Shown: positions 35,351-46,103, counted from the stretch's first letter. The stretch: 64,000 bases of DNA from Eutreptiella sp. 'Long Island Sound 2002' (GCA_964036045.1 OZ038382.1:114436587-114500586), one strand, 5' to 3'. Notes: generated by a model not told the origin, from the sequence alone. Program-made: numbers and translations.

Positions 35351-35918
35351 TAGGGCGGCTTAGGGACAGGAAAGAACCAACACCCCATGGGTCGGACACA
35401 CTGGGGCGACCCAGAGGACCCACCGGGCCAGTGGCAGGAGTGGTACTCCAAGGCCACTGGTCGGAGCCCGGCTAGGCTGCATCGGGGACCATGGCAAACG
35501 TCACCCGGAGCCATGGAAGCAACCGGTGACAGGCGAGCTTGTACACAGTCCAGGAGGGGGTCGCCTGCCAAGCAGAGGCCCTCCGCAACTCAAGCCACAA
35601 GGGTGAGGCGGTCGTACCCTAGACAAGCGGGAGCAATACCCCTTGTGGTGAGAGATGCTCGACACGGCTGGGCAGCCCCCAGAGCTGCCGCCCAAAGGAG
35701 GGGGCATGTGGCCCTACCCATGGACACATGTGGGGACACCCTCCCACCTGGGACACCTGGACCGGGTGGCCGCGACACTGCCTTCCCAAGAACCTGCTGG
35801 AGCGGCTTAAGAGGCACCTGAACTAGGGCAGTGGGAGGGACAGGACTTCCCCTTGGTAAGACCTTCTTCCTGCATTGTCAAAGGAGGCATCCGGAGCTCC
35901 CGAAGATACCTACCTACC

Positions 35919-37064
35919 TACCTGAAGTGCGATCTGCTAATGCGGTGCTGCAAGACCAAGTACCTGGAGAAGTAGGTCAAGCAGATCGTGACGAAGTCTG
36001 CCACCTTCGCCGACGTGCTGGTTGCCTTGGAGAAGCAGTACCCTTAGTATGAGACCGACCTCTCCATCAGGGCCGAGATCCAGACCCTCGCCGTGCTGCC
36101 CAACAACCCCAAGCCTGCCATGATTTCTGAGCTGCTTGCCGACTTGGACCACCGGATAGGGCGACTGACGCCCGGTTCCTATGGCAGCGAAGAGCTGCTA
36201 TTCTGGTTGGTGGCCAAGCTCCCACGAGAAGTGTGGGATGAATGGCGGGCAACGGCAGAGCGCAAGGCAAGAGCCCTCACCTACGAGGACCTGTCTGTGC
36301 TACGTTTGGAGCTTGTGCCGGAAAAAGAAAGCGACCAGCACCTGAACGCCTACCGTCCTGGAGGAGGTGGCTATGGGAGCCATGGCCGAGGGTACCAAGG
36401 AATCCGACCTGGACAGGGGACTACCCTAAAACATGCTCGCTTCATGAGCAAGGTCCAGGACCTCTTCTGCTGTGATGCCAGAGAGGAACAGGGTTTCCTG
36501 CGTCATGCCCCTGACTGCAACCAGCGGGACTGATTCATGGTCCGGGGGAAGAAGCAGGACGTCAACACCCACGGCAAAGCCAAGCTGCTGGACCACTACA
36601 GGTGCAAAATCACCTGTGCGTTCTGTGGTAAAAGGAAGCACTACGAGGATGACTGCTACCACAAGCAACGCCTCTCGGCGAAGCTCAAGACCGAGAACGG
36701 CAGTGGCAAGGGCAGTGGCAAGGGCAACGCCGACAAGGACAGTGGCAAGGGCAAGTCCAAGGGCAATGACAAAAGCCAAGGTGGCAAAGGCAAAGGTGGA
36801 CGAGGAGGCTCTGACCGCAAGCCGGATAAGGACAAGAACAGGGACCTGTCCAGAGGGAACCCCAATACTACGCCAGGGGGGAACTCTGAGCCCTCTGGTG
36901 GGCAATCAAACACGGGGCCTGCGACCCGTTCCCAGACGCAAGCCCAACAAGAACAAGGGACTAAGCGTGGCAACGAAGATGGGGACCAGTCAAACTCCCG
37001 CAAACGCTCCCGTTTCATGCGCATGGCGTGGAAACTGCAGAAGAAGGGGTTTGAAGTATCCTGA
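35919..37064 (+). pseudogene. gag 3' region, copy 2 (capsid-like and zinc knuckle)
   Basis: This is a near-identical second copy of about 29734-30880, starting at GAAGTGCGATCTGCT. It keeps a canonical CCHC knuckle, CAFCGKRKHYEDDC (C-x2-C-x4-H-x4-C), near 36616-36660, followed by a Lys/Gly-rich basic tail. In-frame stops are TAG codons near 35973 and 36046 and TGA at 36531-36533. That TGA is also present in copy 1. The frame ends with TGA at 37062-37064, in the same frame as pol. This copy is the one continuous with pol. Confidence 0.85.
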
Positions 37065-37079
37065 CCCGCGGAGTTCTGA

Positions 37080-40000
37080 CAGGGACGCTCTGGGGGACCT
37101 ACAGATCTGGTGTTCGAAGTACGTATCCGTCTTTGGGGACAAGAATACCTGGGAATACTGGATACCGCAGCCACTATATGTATTGTGGCCAAGAACATTT
37201 TACCTACTGGGGACCTGAAGAACAGCATGCCTAACGCAGCCATCCGCATGGGAGATGGACATGTGGTGCACAGGTGTGGGGACTTTGAGGTCGACGTGCC
37301 TATGGGATCAAGGAGCATTGCCCATCGGTTCTACGTGATGGACATAAAGGCTTTCGACTTTGTACTGGGGACCGACTTCTTCGTCGAACAATCCCAGATT
37401 CTATCCCTTACCCTGCAAGCACGCTATGTCCTCCATGTGGACGATGGTGACGGATGGGAATCTGTACCTCTGGAGCAGTCTGAACACACGTCTAGCTACC
37501 TGAGGGTATGCAAGAAGGAGCCCCCAACCATGATGGTCGCCTCCAAAACTGAGGACTATCAGCTCCCTGGGGGTGTGTCAGATCAAGGTCTGAAGGAGCT
37601 GGGATACTCCAGGGAAGACCTGAACGTGGAGCTATTCGCCAGTGACGAGCAACATGTCCTGGACCTCTACTGCAGCAAAGGGAAAAATTGCTGCTACAAA
37701 TTTTACTGGACCTCTTTCGGGATGGCCTACGGGAACCCCAGGTTCAGTGAGCTGGGGAAGGTCTTGATCAAGGTGGCCCTGGAGCGTTTCCGTATGGTCC
37801 TGTGTTCCCACGACTGGGGAGCCCATGGGGGAAATGAGTACTGGCGTACTCTATTGGACAAGCTGACGCTCACCTCCATTCAGCTGCCGGACGACCCCAT
37901 CTATGTACCTCTGGGCTGCAAAACGCCCATCGGGAGACCAGGATGGGGGAGCATGCTAGGCGTGGTGGAAGGGGGCCTAGCCCCGGTGCCCTGGGAAGAT
38001 GTGGACCCTGCTATTGTCCAGGAAATTCAACGTGAGAACAGCCGCTACAGCCTGGATGTCCTGAAAAATCAACTACGACCTCGAGACGCCGTAGAGACTA
38101 CTCCTGGGGGGGACGAGTACGCCGTGTCTGATACTGTTGCCCCCAACTTCCCCTGCCGTGTACCTAATCCTGATGTAGTCTCAGAGTGTGGGGTATCCGA
38201 GCTATCCAGCTCTATACACTCTGATGTCGAGACTGAGCATGACGCCTTCTTCGTACAGACGTGCGTGGAGGAAGTGAACCATGCTCATTACGCTGCCCCA
38301 CAGAAACCGCTACTCTCCATGAGGGGAGAGGAGCCCCTGCACTTGGAGCTGGATCCCCGATCCAGGCTCAGAGAGTACTTGGACTCCAAGAGGAGATTGG
38401 TGGCAAAGAAGCTATGTTACGCTAGGCCTACCCGCCGCTCCTGGCAGTTGAAGCAAGGGTCTATGGGAGATATCTCCCAACTGAAGGAGGACCTGAAACA
38501 GAAGATTACCACCTGGCAACGAGAGGCGGATCTGAAGCTCATGAAGACCGTGTGGAGTGCCCATGTGAGGACCCCAGAGGAGGATGAACTCTCAGAGGAA
38601 GGCGTATGCGAACCCCCTCGAGTGTGCCTACTTTGTCACCGACCACCTGAGACTGTGGAACGGGGCCTTCTCTACGCCCATCAAGGGCTGAAGGATACAA
38701 CCAAGGGCGCTGAGCCGGTTGAGGACCACCTCCCTGGTTCTATACACCAAGGGGCGAGCAATCTACACTCTGATGAGGACATGGAGGACAAGATCAAGCT
38801 CTTGGACCGCAGAGTACAGAAGCTGATCAGGATCTACCTGGAGATATTCGGAGAACTACCCCCTCCAGCTTCCTGTGACAAGCTCGTACAGATGGACCTC
38901 AAGCTGAAGCTGGGATTCGTGGGTCACAAGAGATGTAGGAGACCCTACCCGGCTCCTAAAGAGCAGGCTGATCAGATAGAGCTACAGATACAAGAATGTA
39001 TGGACGCTGGCCTGGTCCTGAAGTACAAGGATGGGGACTGACCCCAACATTGCAGCCCCTGTTTCCTCTCAACTAAGCCTGCGGCTACAGTCAAACGGCT
39101 GGTAGTGGACTATCGAGAACTGAACAAGAAGACGCTGAACCACTCAGGGTCCATTCCTAACTTGGAGTCAACCCTCGAGAAGATAGCCTCCTGCCGCTAC
39201 AAGACAAAGATGGACAAGCGGAGTGGATTCTGGCACGTTGACCTGACGCCCAATGCCCAGGAGCTCCTAGCCTTCATCACCCCTCAGGGGAGGGTGTTCA
39301 ACTGGAAGTTCCCGCCCTTCGGCGTGGCTAACGCACCCGCTTTTTTTCAAGAGCTGATCAACAAGATCCCATCCATCCTTCATTCGAGACCTGTGGTGCA
39401 AGAACTCATATCCCGGGGTGCCTAGATGGAAGCACACATCGACGACGTATGCCTGGGAACGAATACTCCAGAGGACCACCTAATCCTCTTGGGCGAGTTC
39501 TTTGCAGTCTGCCAGGAAAACCACACGAGACGGAAACTGGAGAAGTGTGAGTTCATGCAGAAGACTATGCAGTAACTGGGGTTCGACATTGGCTACGGGT
39601 GGTGGACCCCTGCGGCCTGTAGGGCCAAACGCCTGATGGATGCTGAGGTACCACATGAAGACCCCAAGAAAGGACTCCATGATGTACGCAGTTTCATGGG
39701 GGCTTGCAACTTCTACCGCCGCCACACCAAAAATTTCACCTACACCAGTGCCATCCTGACGGACCTCATTAAGAAGAGCATTACCTGGCGCTGGGGCTCT
39801 CAAGAACAACAAGCGTTCGACGAGCTCAAGGATAAAGTGGCCAACGCTAAGTGCTTGGGCGTGCCTAGAGCACCAGGGGAAATACTCCTGGTGACTGACG
39901 CCAGCAATGTGGACGGAGGTGGAATGTTGTTCCAGTGGCAAGAACTAGAGAAGGAGGAGTTCAACTCGGCCATTTCCAGATGGGGTACTGATGGACTAAA

Positions 40001-40880
40001 CCGAGATGGTACCCTCAAGCACAGCTACCCTGACGACAAATGGGTCCCGGTTCCCCTGGGTCATTGAAACTGGAGAGGGAACCTGGCCCGGGGTAACTAC
40101 TGTACCCATTAGCAGAAACTGCTCGCGGGTATGCTAGTTCTATCCTCTCAGTCCCGATTATTGGGGAGTAACCCAGTGATTTGGCTGTGTGACCAAGAAC
40201 CAGTCCGCACCTTCCAGAAGGGACCCCCACCTGAGAAGGCTAAGCTCAGACGCTGGTGGACCTACCTGAGTCAGCTACGGCTCTCAGTACTTCATATCCA
40301 GGGCGTCAAGAAGGCGTGTGCAGACTACATTAGCCGCAACAACTTTGACAACATGATTGGTGCCAGGTTTGAGGAGCTAGCCAAGGAGGCGTTTAGCCGG
40401 ATGGATGTACGCCTGGACCTCAACATGACCATGATCAGACCTCTAGATGGACTCCAACAAGTAGAGTACCTGAAAGAGTTTCAGGACATCTACAAACGCC
40501 TGGAGAAGCGTCTGGAACCCGCCCTGGTCAACAAGGAGCAGTGGAAGCGGGACAAGACCTACCTCTGCCATGAGGACCAGATAGTCGTGCCTAGCGACTG
40601 CACCCCGGCACTCCTCAAGTGGACCCATGAGTCCAGTCGTCATGTAAGACCGAACCGTACCCTGCAGCTGTTCAAGCAGTGGTTCCACTCTACGTGGACG
40701 GACAAACAGCTGCGGAAAGCCCTCCAGCCCATCGTGGACAAGTGCCTGTGTCGGTCCTGTAAACCTGGGCACATCAGGGACACAGTTCTCTATTGGACTA
40801 CCCCTATCCCCCACTGTCCCAACAGTGTTCTCTACGTGGGGTACACGGAGATGCCTAAGTTCGGGGGCTATGACTTTGCC
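37080..40880 (+). pseudogene. pol, 5' part: protease, reverse transcriptase, RNase H, integrase zinc finger
   Basis: A single frame runs from after TGA 37077-37079. Protease: GILDTAATICIVA near 37150, with D-T-A at the active site. A long linker region follows. RT: DYRELNKKTL (39108), FPPFGVANAPAFFQ (39313), and the catalytic box as HIDDV (39437), where YIDDV-type is usual. RNase H: LLVTDASNVDGGG (39888). Integrase zinc finger: H-x4-H near 40627 and CLCRSC near 40744, then FGGYDFA around the first catalytic Asp. In-frame stops are TGA 39039, TAG 39423, TAA 39573, TGA 40065 and TAG 40110. The frame is cut at 40880 by the DNA transposon. Confidence 0.9.
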
Positions 40881-40882
40881 CT

Positions 40883-40921
40883 CCCATGAGACCCACCACT
40901 GGGGGTATTTTCTTCGAACGA
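40883..40921 (+). repeat. Left terminal inverted repeat of the DNA transposon
   Basis: It reads CCCATGAGACCCACC, ACTGGGGGTATTTTC, then TTCGAACGAA. Apart from a few changes in the middle, it is the reverse complement of 44935-44973. The ten-base palindrome continues into a cluster that reaches about 40978. Confidence 0.88.
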
Positions 40922-41097
40922 AACCTTCGAACGAAGATTATTTCTTCGAACGAAGAAAAGTTTTGAACTGTTCGAACGCCTTTGTTGTGGCCGTTTTGCT
41001 GCAAACATTGCGATAAAATGCTCAACACAGGTATTTTTGAGGGTTTGGTTCTTTAGATTCAGCCTGCAACCACCTGAATGCCCTGAAAATGTGTTTT

Positions 41098-41165
41098 CGA
41101 AATGTGGTGGACTTTTCTTCGAACGAACCTTCGAATGTTCGAACAAAGATATTTTTCGAAGAAAA
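41098..41165. repeat. TTCGAACGAA palindrome cluster beyond the transposase 3' end
   Basis: Several TTCGAACGAA and TTCGAA units lie between the end of the transposase gene and the left TIR cluster. They have the same motif as the introns and termini. A transposase-binding or cruciform role is inferred only. Confidence 0.75.
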
Positions 41166-41255
41166 AGACGCGGCGTTTACAAATGCACATACAGGCAACA
41201 ACAGAACCGCAGAACCACCAATGTCCCTGTCCAATGTAGCTCTCTGAGTCCTGGC

Positions 41256-44200
41256 TCATGACTCACTGCCTGACACTAGTACTGCAACCTCGTCTTTCTT
41301 TTCCGTATCCTCTTTGTCTCCCTCTCCGGCATCTTCTTCTTCTTGCTTTCCACCACTCTTCGTTGGCGTCTTCTTCTTCTTCTTTGGCCTCTTTGCCTTC
41401 ACTTTCTTCTTCCTGGCACTTGGAGCTGGCACGCCACCGGTTGCCGACGCCACTGCCGCCGCGTTTTTGCACTCCTCCTCTGTTGCGTAGCTTCGGGCCG
41501 CAACACAATACTCCCCCACAGAATGCCACATGGCATCGACTTCACCTTTCTGCGACCTTCTTCATGGTTTTGGAGTGCTCCGAGGACCGTCAGTGCTCTC
41601 GCAGGCTTCGTTAGGAGGTCGTTGAGCAGGCTGCCCGCAGTCACGGTCGTCTCAATTCCACGACTTGGTAGCTGAAGCTTCCACCTGACGCCAACGGCGC
41701 TGGTTTGCGTTGCTGCAACCTGTGGGCAGTGGAGCGGTAAAAGACTTCGAATACAATCTTCGTTCGAAGATTCGAATGTTCGAACGAACGTTTTTTTCTT
41801 CGAACGAAGAATATTTTTCGAAGAATAACGTAGAGGACGCATGCATGGTCAAAAGCGCTCAGCTACAAGGTAAATGCGGTACCTCCCATTCAGGAATGTC
41901 CCCTCCCATGTAGCCATGCTGCACTCCTGCTGCGACTGCTGCCTGGAGCACCGTCTGCCACTTCGCCGGTGTTGTGCTTTGCAATTGTTGTACTCCCCCG
42001 GCTTGCTGCGCTCCTTCGTCCGTCTGGGCTGCCTCACCACCACCCCGCGCCTGAGCGGTGACCTTGACGCCTTTCAAGCGGCCCGTTGATGTACATTTGC
42101 CCCACCCTGGGGGCTCTGAGGAGGGGAATCTGAGCATCACGGTACGGTCTTCACGCCAGCTCTCCACTGCGCCGTAGGCGTGCCAAACAAGCGCAAGCAT
42201 ACGTATTATCGGGGTTGGGGTGCCTTTTTTGTTCGGGACTGCGAAGGGGAAGGCGCGGGCGACCAGTGCACAAGGCAAGTCCCTCTCCACAGCCACATCT
42301 TTGCAATCGGCTGATAAACACTTTCCGAAACAGCGCCCATAGGTTGACAGTGGCGTAAGCCAAGCGTACTTCGGGTCCCCGAAAATGGGCGTATGCGGAT
42401 TGGGTACGGATTTCCCTAGAATGAGGTCAAGGTAGGGGCGGGTGACTCCGGATTCAACGATTACCTGGCGGCAAGTGTCGAACTCGGCGCTGACATCGAA
42501 CACTTCGTTCACCACCACGTAATCCGGATCATATTCTTCTGAATCCTGGGATCCAAAATCTAGCGGGTCATCCAAACGGCGAGAAGGGGATGGTGACGGC
42601 TCCAAATCCGCTGAACGCTGCGGCGCTGGGTGCTGAGCCAGTTGTGTACTACTCTGGGAAGGTGTTCCTGGCGCTGATCGTGACGCTGGGGCAGAAGTTG
42701 GGTGCGCCTGAAGCAACTCCTGAGCACAGCGCGAAAGATTCGAAACATATCTTCGAACGAAGATTCGAATATTCGAACGAAGAAAAATCTTCGAACGAGA
42801 GTTCGTTCGAGGATTCGAAGATTCGAACGAAGACTAAATTCGAAGGACTACAACGCATGCCTGCAGGGCTTGGAGAATAACACATACCGCCACCAGTCTT
42901 GCGACATCGGCCTTGTCTTCCTTTGTCAGCACCATTGAGCGGCATCGTCTATTAAGGATTCGAACAATGCAGCGTTTGGGCAAGAGACCGGGCGCGTTGT
43001 ACCGTGAGCTACAATATGGGAGTGCGTGTACAAGAAGGCATGCTCCATGGTTTGTAGTAGAGCAGAGAGCTGGTAGTCATCTGTGGTGCTGCCCCCTCTG
43101 TTTGTGAACCGCAAGTAGAAATCCTTTAGCTTGGCATTCGTGGTTTCAGCCAAGTCCTGGCAGTACATCCCAAGCCCGTAAGGTGCTATCGCCTCTAGGA
43201 TTCTGGGCACATCGAACTGCAAGATTATCAGATAATGAGAACGGGTATCAGGCAAACAGTGTGCGCGATGACAGCCTGGTTACCCAAGTGCTCGTCGGTC
43301 AACCCCAAAACATGAGCAATACCATCCCATATAAAAAACAAACGCTTGGTTTCTTGTCCATCAGGTCTACAAGTTCCACCTAGCTGCCAACCACACAGAG
43401 CAATCTTCAGCATGTTATTGATAGCGTTGCGTGCTTCCCTGCTGGCGGACAAGCATAGCCTTTCCAAGTATTCCCCAAGCAAAGCACCAATTCGCATAAG
43501 CATATGAAGAACACAAATAATGGCATGGTGTCGTGGCACTTGAAGCAAAGGTTTTGAAGCGCAGCCACGAGCTCCCTTGCAGATAGGGGTCTTGCCAAGT
43601 CGGGACGCATCACCCGTGCGCGTTCTGCGCCGGTGACAGCCCAGGTAACGCCTCTTGAGAGGGTTCCAAAGGCCCAAGTTGTGAACTGACGGTATATACC
43701 AATGCTCAGTAAGTCCCAAAAACTTCTTCAAAAACGGTAAATCCCCGCCCAGCATAACACTTGCCGCACAGCGTGCGCCCTTCACGATGACGGATCGCGT
43801 AGTTATGATCCGCTGCAGGACCTAGTAGCGTACAAAGCGCAATCAAAATTTTGTTCGAAAAACATGTTCGTTCGAAGGAAAAGCTTCGTTCGAACGTTCG
43901 AAGGTTCGAACGAAGGCAATATTCGAAGAAATAACACACCCTCAGATTCTTTTTCCAGACCCGGCGCAAATCCTTCAGATTGGAGTCACCACAGTATGCC
44001 AGCTCTAAAACCCAAATGTGTGCTGCATTGCGGGCTAGATGCTCATGATTTCGGATGCGAATGGTAAGCTGAGTCCAGCTTACACCCGCTACAGGATAAC
44101 CATCGCCACTCACAATGAAAACCAAACCATCTTTGCTGGGCTGTAGAGTTTCATAGAGGCAAGGCTGTGTGAAAACGTAGTTAATCCAGTGATCAAACGG

Positions 44201-44641
44201 CCAGGAGACATTTCGGATGCCAGTTTTCTTGTCGATGTGGCCAACAAGGTGCAGGGGCTCCTTCATCCTTTTCCAAGCCAAGTTGACTCTCCGGCGGCCT
44301 GGCATTGGTTTCCCAAACCTTAGGCCAGTCTGTTTGTACCATACGTCCGCACGCTTGGAAATAAAGCGTGATAGAACCCGAAGGCGGCGTCTAGGGATTC
44401 CCAAATCGAGAAGCAAAGCGACTGCTTCTTCAGGCGAGCATTGAGCATCGCTGTGCCACCGTAGAAGTTGATTCAATCTCTGCTTGTCAGCGCCTGGGTT
44501 GACTCGTGTGTAGATTGAGTGTAAAAGCTGGCGTCCCAGGCCGGAGGAGGTGAAAAATTGCACAAGCGCGTCCTCAACGTCCTGGCTATAAGCATTCGTC
44601 GTGCCAACCGCGTTTTTGAGCGTAATTCCAAGTTGCACCAT
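41256..44641 (-). CDS. Transposase-like protein of the DNA transposon, about five exons
   Basis: Proposed exons on the minus strand: 44641-43940, 43821-43258, 43216 to about 42989, 42719-41883, and 41719 to about 41546 with a C-terminal part reaching 41256. The first two junctions and the last intron join in phase 0. Motifs are GDGYPVAGVSW (exon 1), MLGGDLPFLKKFLGL (start of exon 2) and YCQDLAETTNAKLKDF (exon 3). They look like the D, D and E blocks of an RNase H-fold transposase. The C-terminal frame ends in a Lys-rich nuclear-localisation-like run (KKKVKAKRPKKKKK). The link from exon 3 to exon 4 and the frame change near 41546 are unresolved, so the gene may carry a frameshift or an extra intron. 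Total is about 900 residues. Excision, integration and TIR binding are inferred roles. Confidence 0.65.
41720..41882 (-). other. Transposase intron 4 (163 bp) with TTCGAA palindromes
   Basis: The donor is TGGGAG|GTACCG and the acceptor is TGCCCACAG|GTTGCA, phase 0, joining GGDIPEWE to VAATQTSAVG. The palindromes fill 41745-41829. AGGT is repeated across the two boundaries. Confidence 0.75.
42720..42988 (-). other. Transposase intron 3 region with TTCGAA palindromes, borders tentative
   Basis: The acceptor GTGCTCAG|GAGTTG is good and opens the long exon 4. GTCTCT at 42988 is the only nearby donor I found that keeps phase 0. A GTATGT donor nearer the cluster gives the wrong frame. The palindrome cluster is at 42736-42843, with one more unit near 42957. 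Confidence 0.45.
43217..43257 (-). other. Transposase intron 2 (41 bp), tentative
   Basis: The donor is CACACT|GTTTGC and the acceptor is AATCTTGCAG|TTCGAT, phase 0. It removes the in-frame TGA and joins AVIAHT to FDVPRILEAI. It is short and is the only proposed intron in this gene without the palindrome cluster. Confidence 0.5.
43822..43939 (-). other. Transposase intron 1 (118 bp) made largely of TTCGAA palindromes
   Basis: The donor is CTGAGG|GTGTGTT and the acceptor is GCTACTAG|GTCCTG, phase 0. Splicing joins VWKKNLR to VLQRIITTRSV and leads straight into the GGDLPFL motif. The interior (43855-43930) is a run of TTCGTTCGAA and TTCGAACGAA units. Confidence 0.8.
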
Positions 44642-44706
44642 TGGTCAAACAGTGACACCCTTAAAAATACAACAAATCAGTTGAAAAAACAAAAAAAACC
44701 CTTCTT

Positions 44707-44767
44707 TCTGGCACAAATCTGCGTCTCTCTGGCACAAATCTGCGTTTTTCTGGCACAAGTCTGCGGC
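44707..44767 (+). repeat. Three ~22-bp direct repeats
   Basis: TCTGGCACAAATCTGCG recurs three times with minor changes upstream of the transposase start codon. It could belong to the transposase promoter region, but nothing proves that. Confidence 0.6.
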
Positions 44768-44879
44768 AATCGCCTGTCAATCTGGTGCGCGCGCTGCTGT
44801 TGCTGCGCTTTTGCGGCAATTCTCCCCAGCAGCTTGGATTCAATTGGATTTAATTGAATTGCGATTAAAGCAAATACAG

Positions 44880-44946
44880 TCTTCGAATTCGAATCTTCGG
44901 TCGAAGATTCGAATCTTCGTTCGAAGACTGAAGTTCGTTCGAAGAA
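44880..44946. repeat. Subterminal TTCGAACGAA palindrome cluster, right end
   Basis: Overlapping units of TTCGAATC, TTCGTTCGAAGA and GAAGATTCGAA sit just inside the right TIR, as at the left end (40911-40978). Confidence 0.8.
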
Positions 44947-44973
44947 AATACCCCCCCCAGTGGGTCTCATGGG
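44935..44973 (-). repeat. Right terminal inverted repeat of the DNA transposon
   Basis: Read on the minus strand it begins CCCATGAGACCCACTGG, then GGGGGGTATTTTC and TTCGAACGAA. It matches the left terminus except for a few changes around the G run. Confidence 0.88.
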
Positions 44974-46103
44974 CTAGTGATAACCTGTGGGCTGACCAGG
45001 TTTACCAGGGTGATCCCAGGCACCAAACACATCACCGGCGAGGAGACCATCAAGATACTCCTGGAAGAGTGGTTCTGTGTCTATGGGGCACCCAAAGAGA
45101 TTAACTCAGACGAGGACGTCCGAGTACGCTACGACACTGGCTGGTACAAGAGAGTCCCCAGGTCCCTCAATGTCCAGGTGTCAACGGGGACTCCCTATAC
45201 TGATACTAGTAGCCCCCTATGGGAGCGATAGATTTGAGTTCTCAAAGAGAACGTCAGGATATGCTGCAAGACTGAGCGCACCAAAGACTGGGTGGGACTA
45301 CTCCCCGTCATACCCTTGATGATGAACTCCCAAGAGAGTTCGGCAACTAGCTATTCACCGCATGAACGGTTTATGGGACGCCCGGCGTGGTTCCTACACG
45401 CTCTCTATCCTGAGGATTCCTACTCCACTGTAGGTAAGTTGGTGAAGGAGCAACAAGACAAGGTGGACAAGGCCAAGGCTATGCTCCAGAGAGTGAGGGA
45501 GCGCCAGTGGAACAGGAAGAACAAGCTTCGGGTGCCAGCCTCCTACCAAGAGGGAGACTGGGTGCTGGTGCACCACAGTCAGCTACCCGCCTCGCCACGC
45601 TCCCCCAGCGATGACCCCCACTTTGGGCTCTACAAGATCCTGTCTGTGGATGGTCACCGAGAACACCGTGCGGTGTTCTCCCCGACTAGGGGGGACCCTG
45701 GTGTGCGCTGCTCAACAGCTCAAGCTACTACGACACAGAGTACCTCTGTGGGGAGGAATGGGAACTAAACGACGAGGAGATCGCCGCTCTGGACCTACAG
45801 GGCGCTGCCAGCCCAATGGAAGTTGAAGGAGAGCTCCCTGACATGAATGCCGAGGAGATGACTAAGGAAGGCTTCTACCTGGTGAAGTCGGTTATCCGAC
45901 ACTGCTATCGCCAAGGGTGGCGTTTTGTCACCCTCTGGGAAGGGTTTAGAGTTGTAGAAGCTACCTGTGAACCCTGTTCTGCTTTTGTGCTTCCTGAGGG
46001 ACGCCTGAATTCTGTTCTGGTAGACTACTTGTCCCAGAACAATCTAGGAGAGTTGCTGAGGCTCGCTGAAACGCGTGCCTCTCAGAAGAAGCCTAGGGGC
46101 TGA
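44974..46103 (+). pseudogene. pol, 3' part: integrase core and chromodomain-like tail
   Basis: The frame cut at 40880 continues here with GLTRFTRVIPGTKHITGEE, then GAPKEINSDEDVRV around the second catalytic Asp and the PLWER region around the Glu. TAG 45229 and TGA 45235 interrupt it. The next segment (45292 to about 45656) carries MNSQESSATSYSPHERFMG and a GDWVLVHHSQLP module. Frameshifts near 45658 and 45715 follow. The last part (45816-46103) has a chromodomain-like stretch, YLVKSVIRHCYRQGWRFVT then LWEGFRVVEATCEP, where the usual WEP has become CEP. The stop is TGA at 46101. Confidence 0.87.

Larger units (their letters stand above)
30894..35918. repeat. T-depleted repeat element, copy 1
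   Basis: This block lies between the two gag copies. From about 31480 to 33290 most 60-base stretches contain no T or only one on the + strand, and T stays rare to about 35340. Parts in order: AT-richer head (30894-31200), a pyrimidine-rich run ending in CTCGCTGCAG (31315), the CAGCAC-rich stretch, A/G-rich imperfect ~230-bp repeats (32580-33130), a 560-bp block shared with the second copy (33270-33830), four ~64-bp repeats (33940-34170), and eighteen ~65-bp repeats (34190-35350). The last ~570 bp are of ordinary composition. The same head, pyrimidine run and block recur at 56.5-58.9 kb. I see no credible protein. Confidence 0.8.
40883..44973 (-). mobile_element. DNA transposon (4.09 kb) inserted in the integrase domain
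   Basis: Terminal inverted repeats start CCCATGAGACCCA at both ends and share GGGGGTATTTTC followed by TTCGAACGAA about 20 bases in. The target dinucleotide CT is found on both sides (40881-40882 and 44974-44975), and the retrotransposon frame continues across the site when the insert and one CT are ignored. Inside is one intron-containing transposase gene on the minus strand. Clusters of TTCGAACGAA-type palindromes lie at both ends, beyond the gene's 3' end and in three introns. The superfamily is unresolved: the transposase looks like an RNase H-fold enzyme with a G-G-D-L-x-F-L motif, and the two-base duplication with CCC termini fits no family I can name. Confidence 0.85.

Noticed and set aside
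36531-37079. Non-standard genetic code with TGA as Trp
   Set aside because: The dynein gene uses TGG for Trp and has no TGA in 4321 codons. TAG and TAA also break pol, so decay is simpler.
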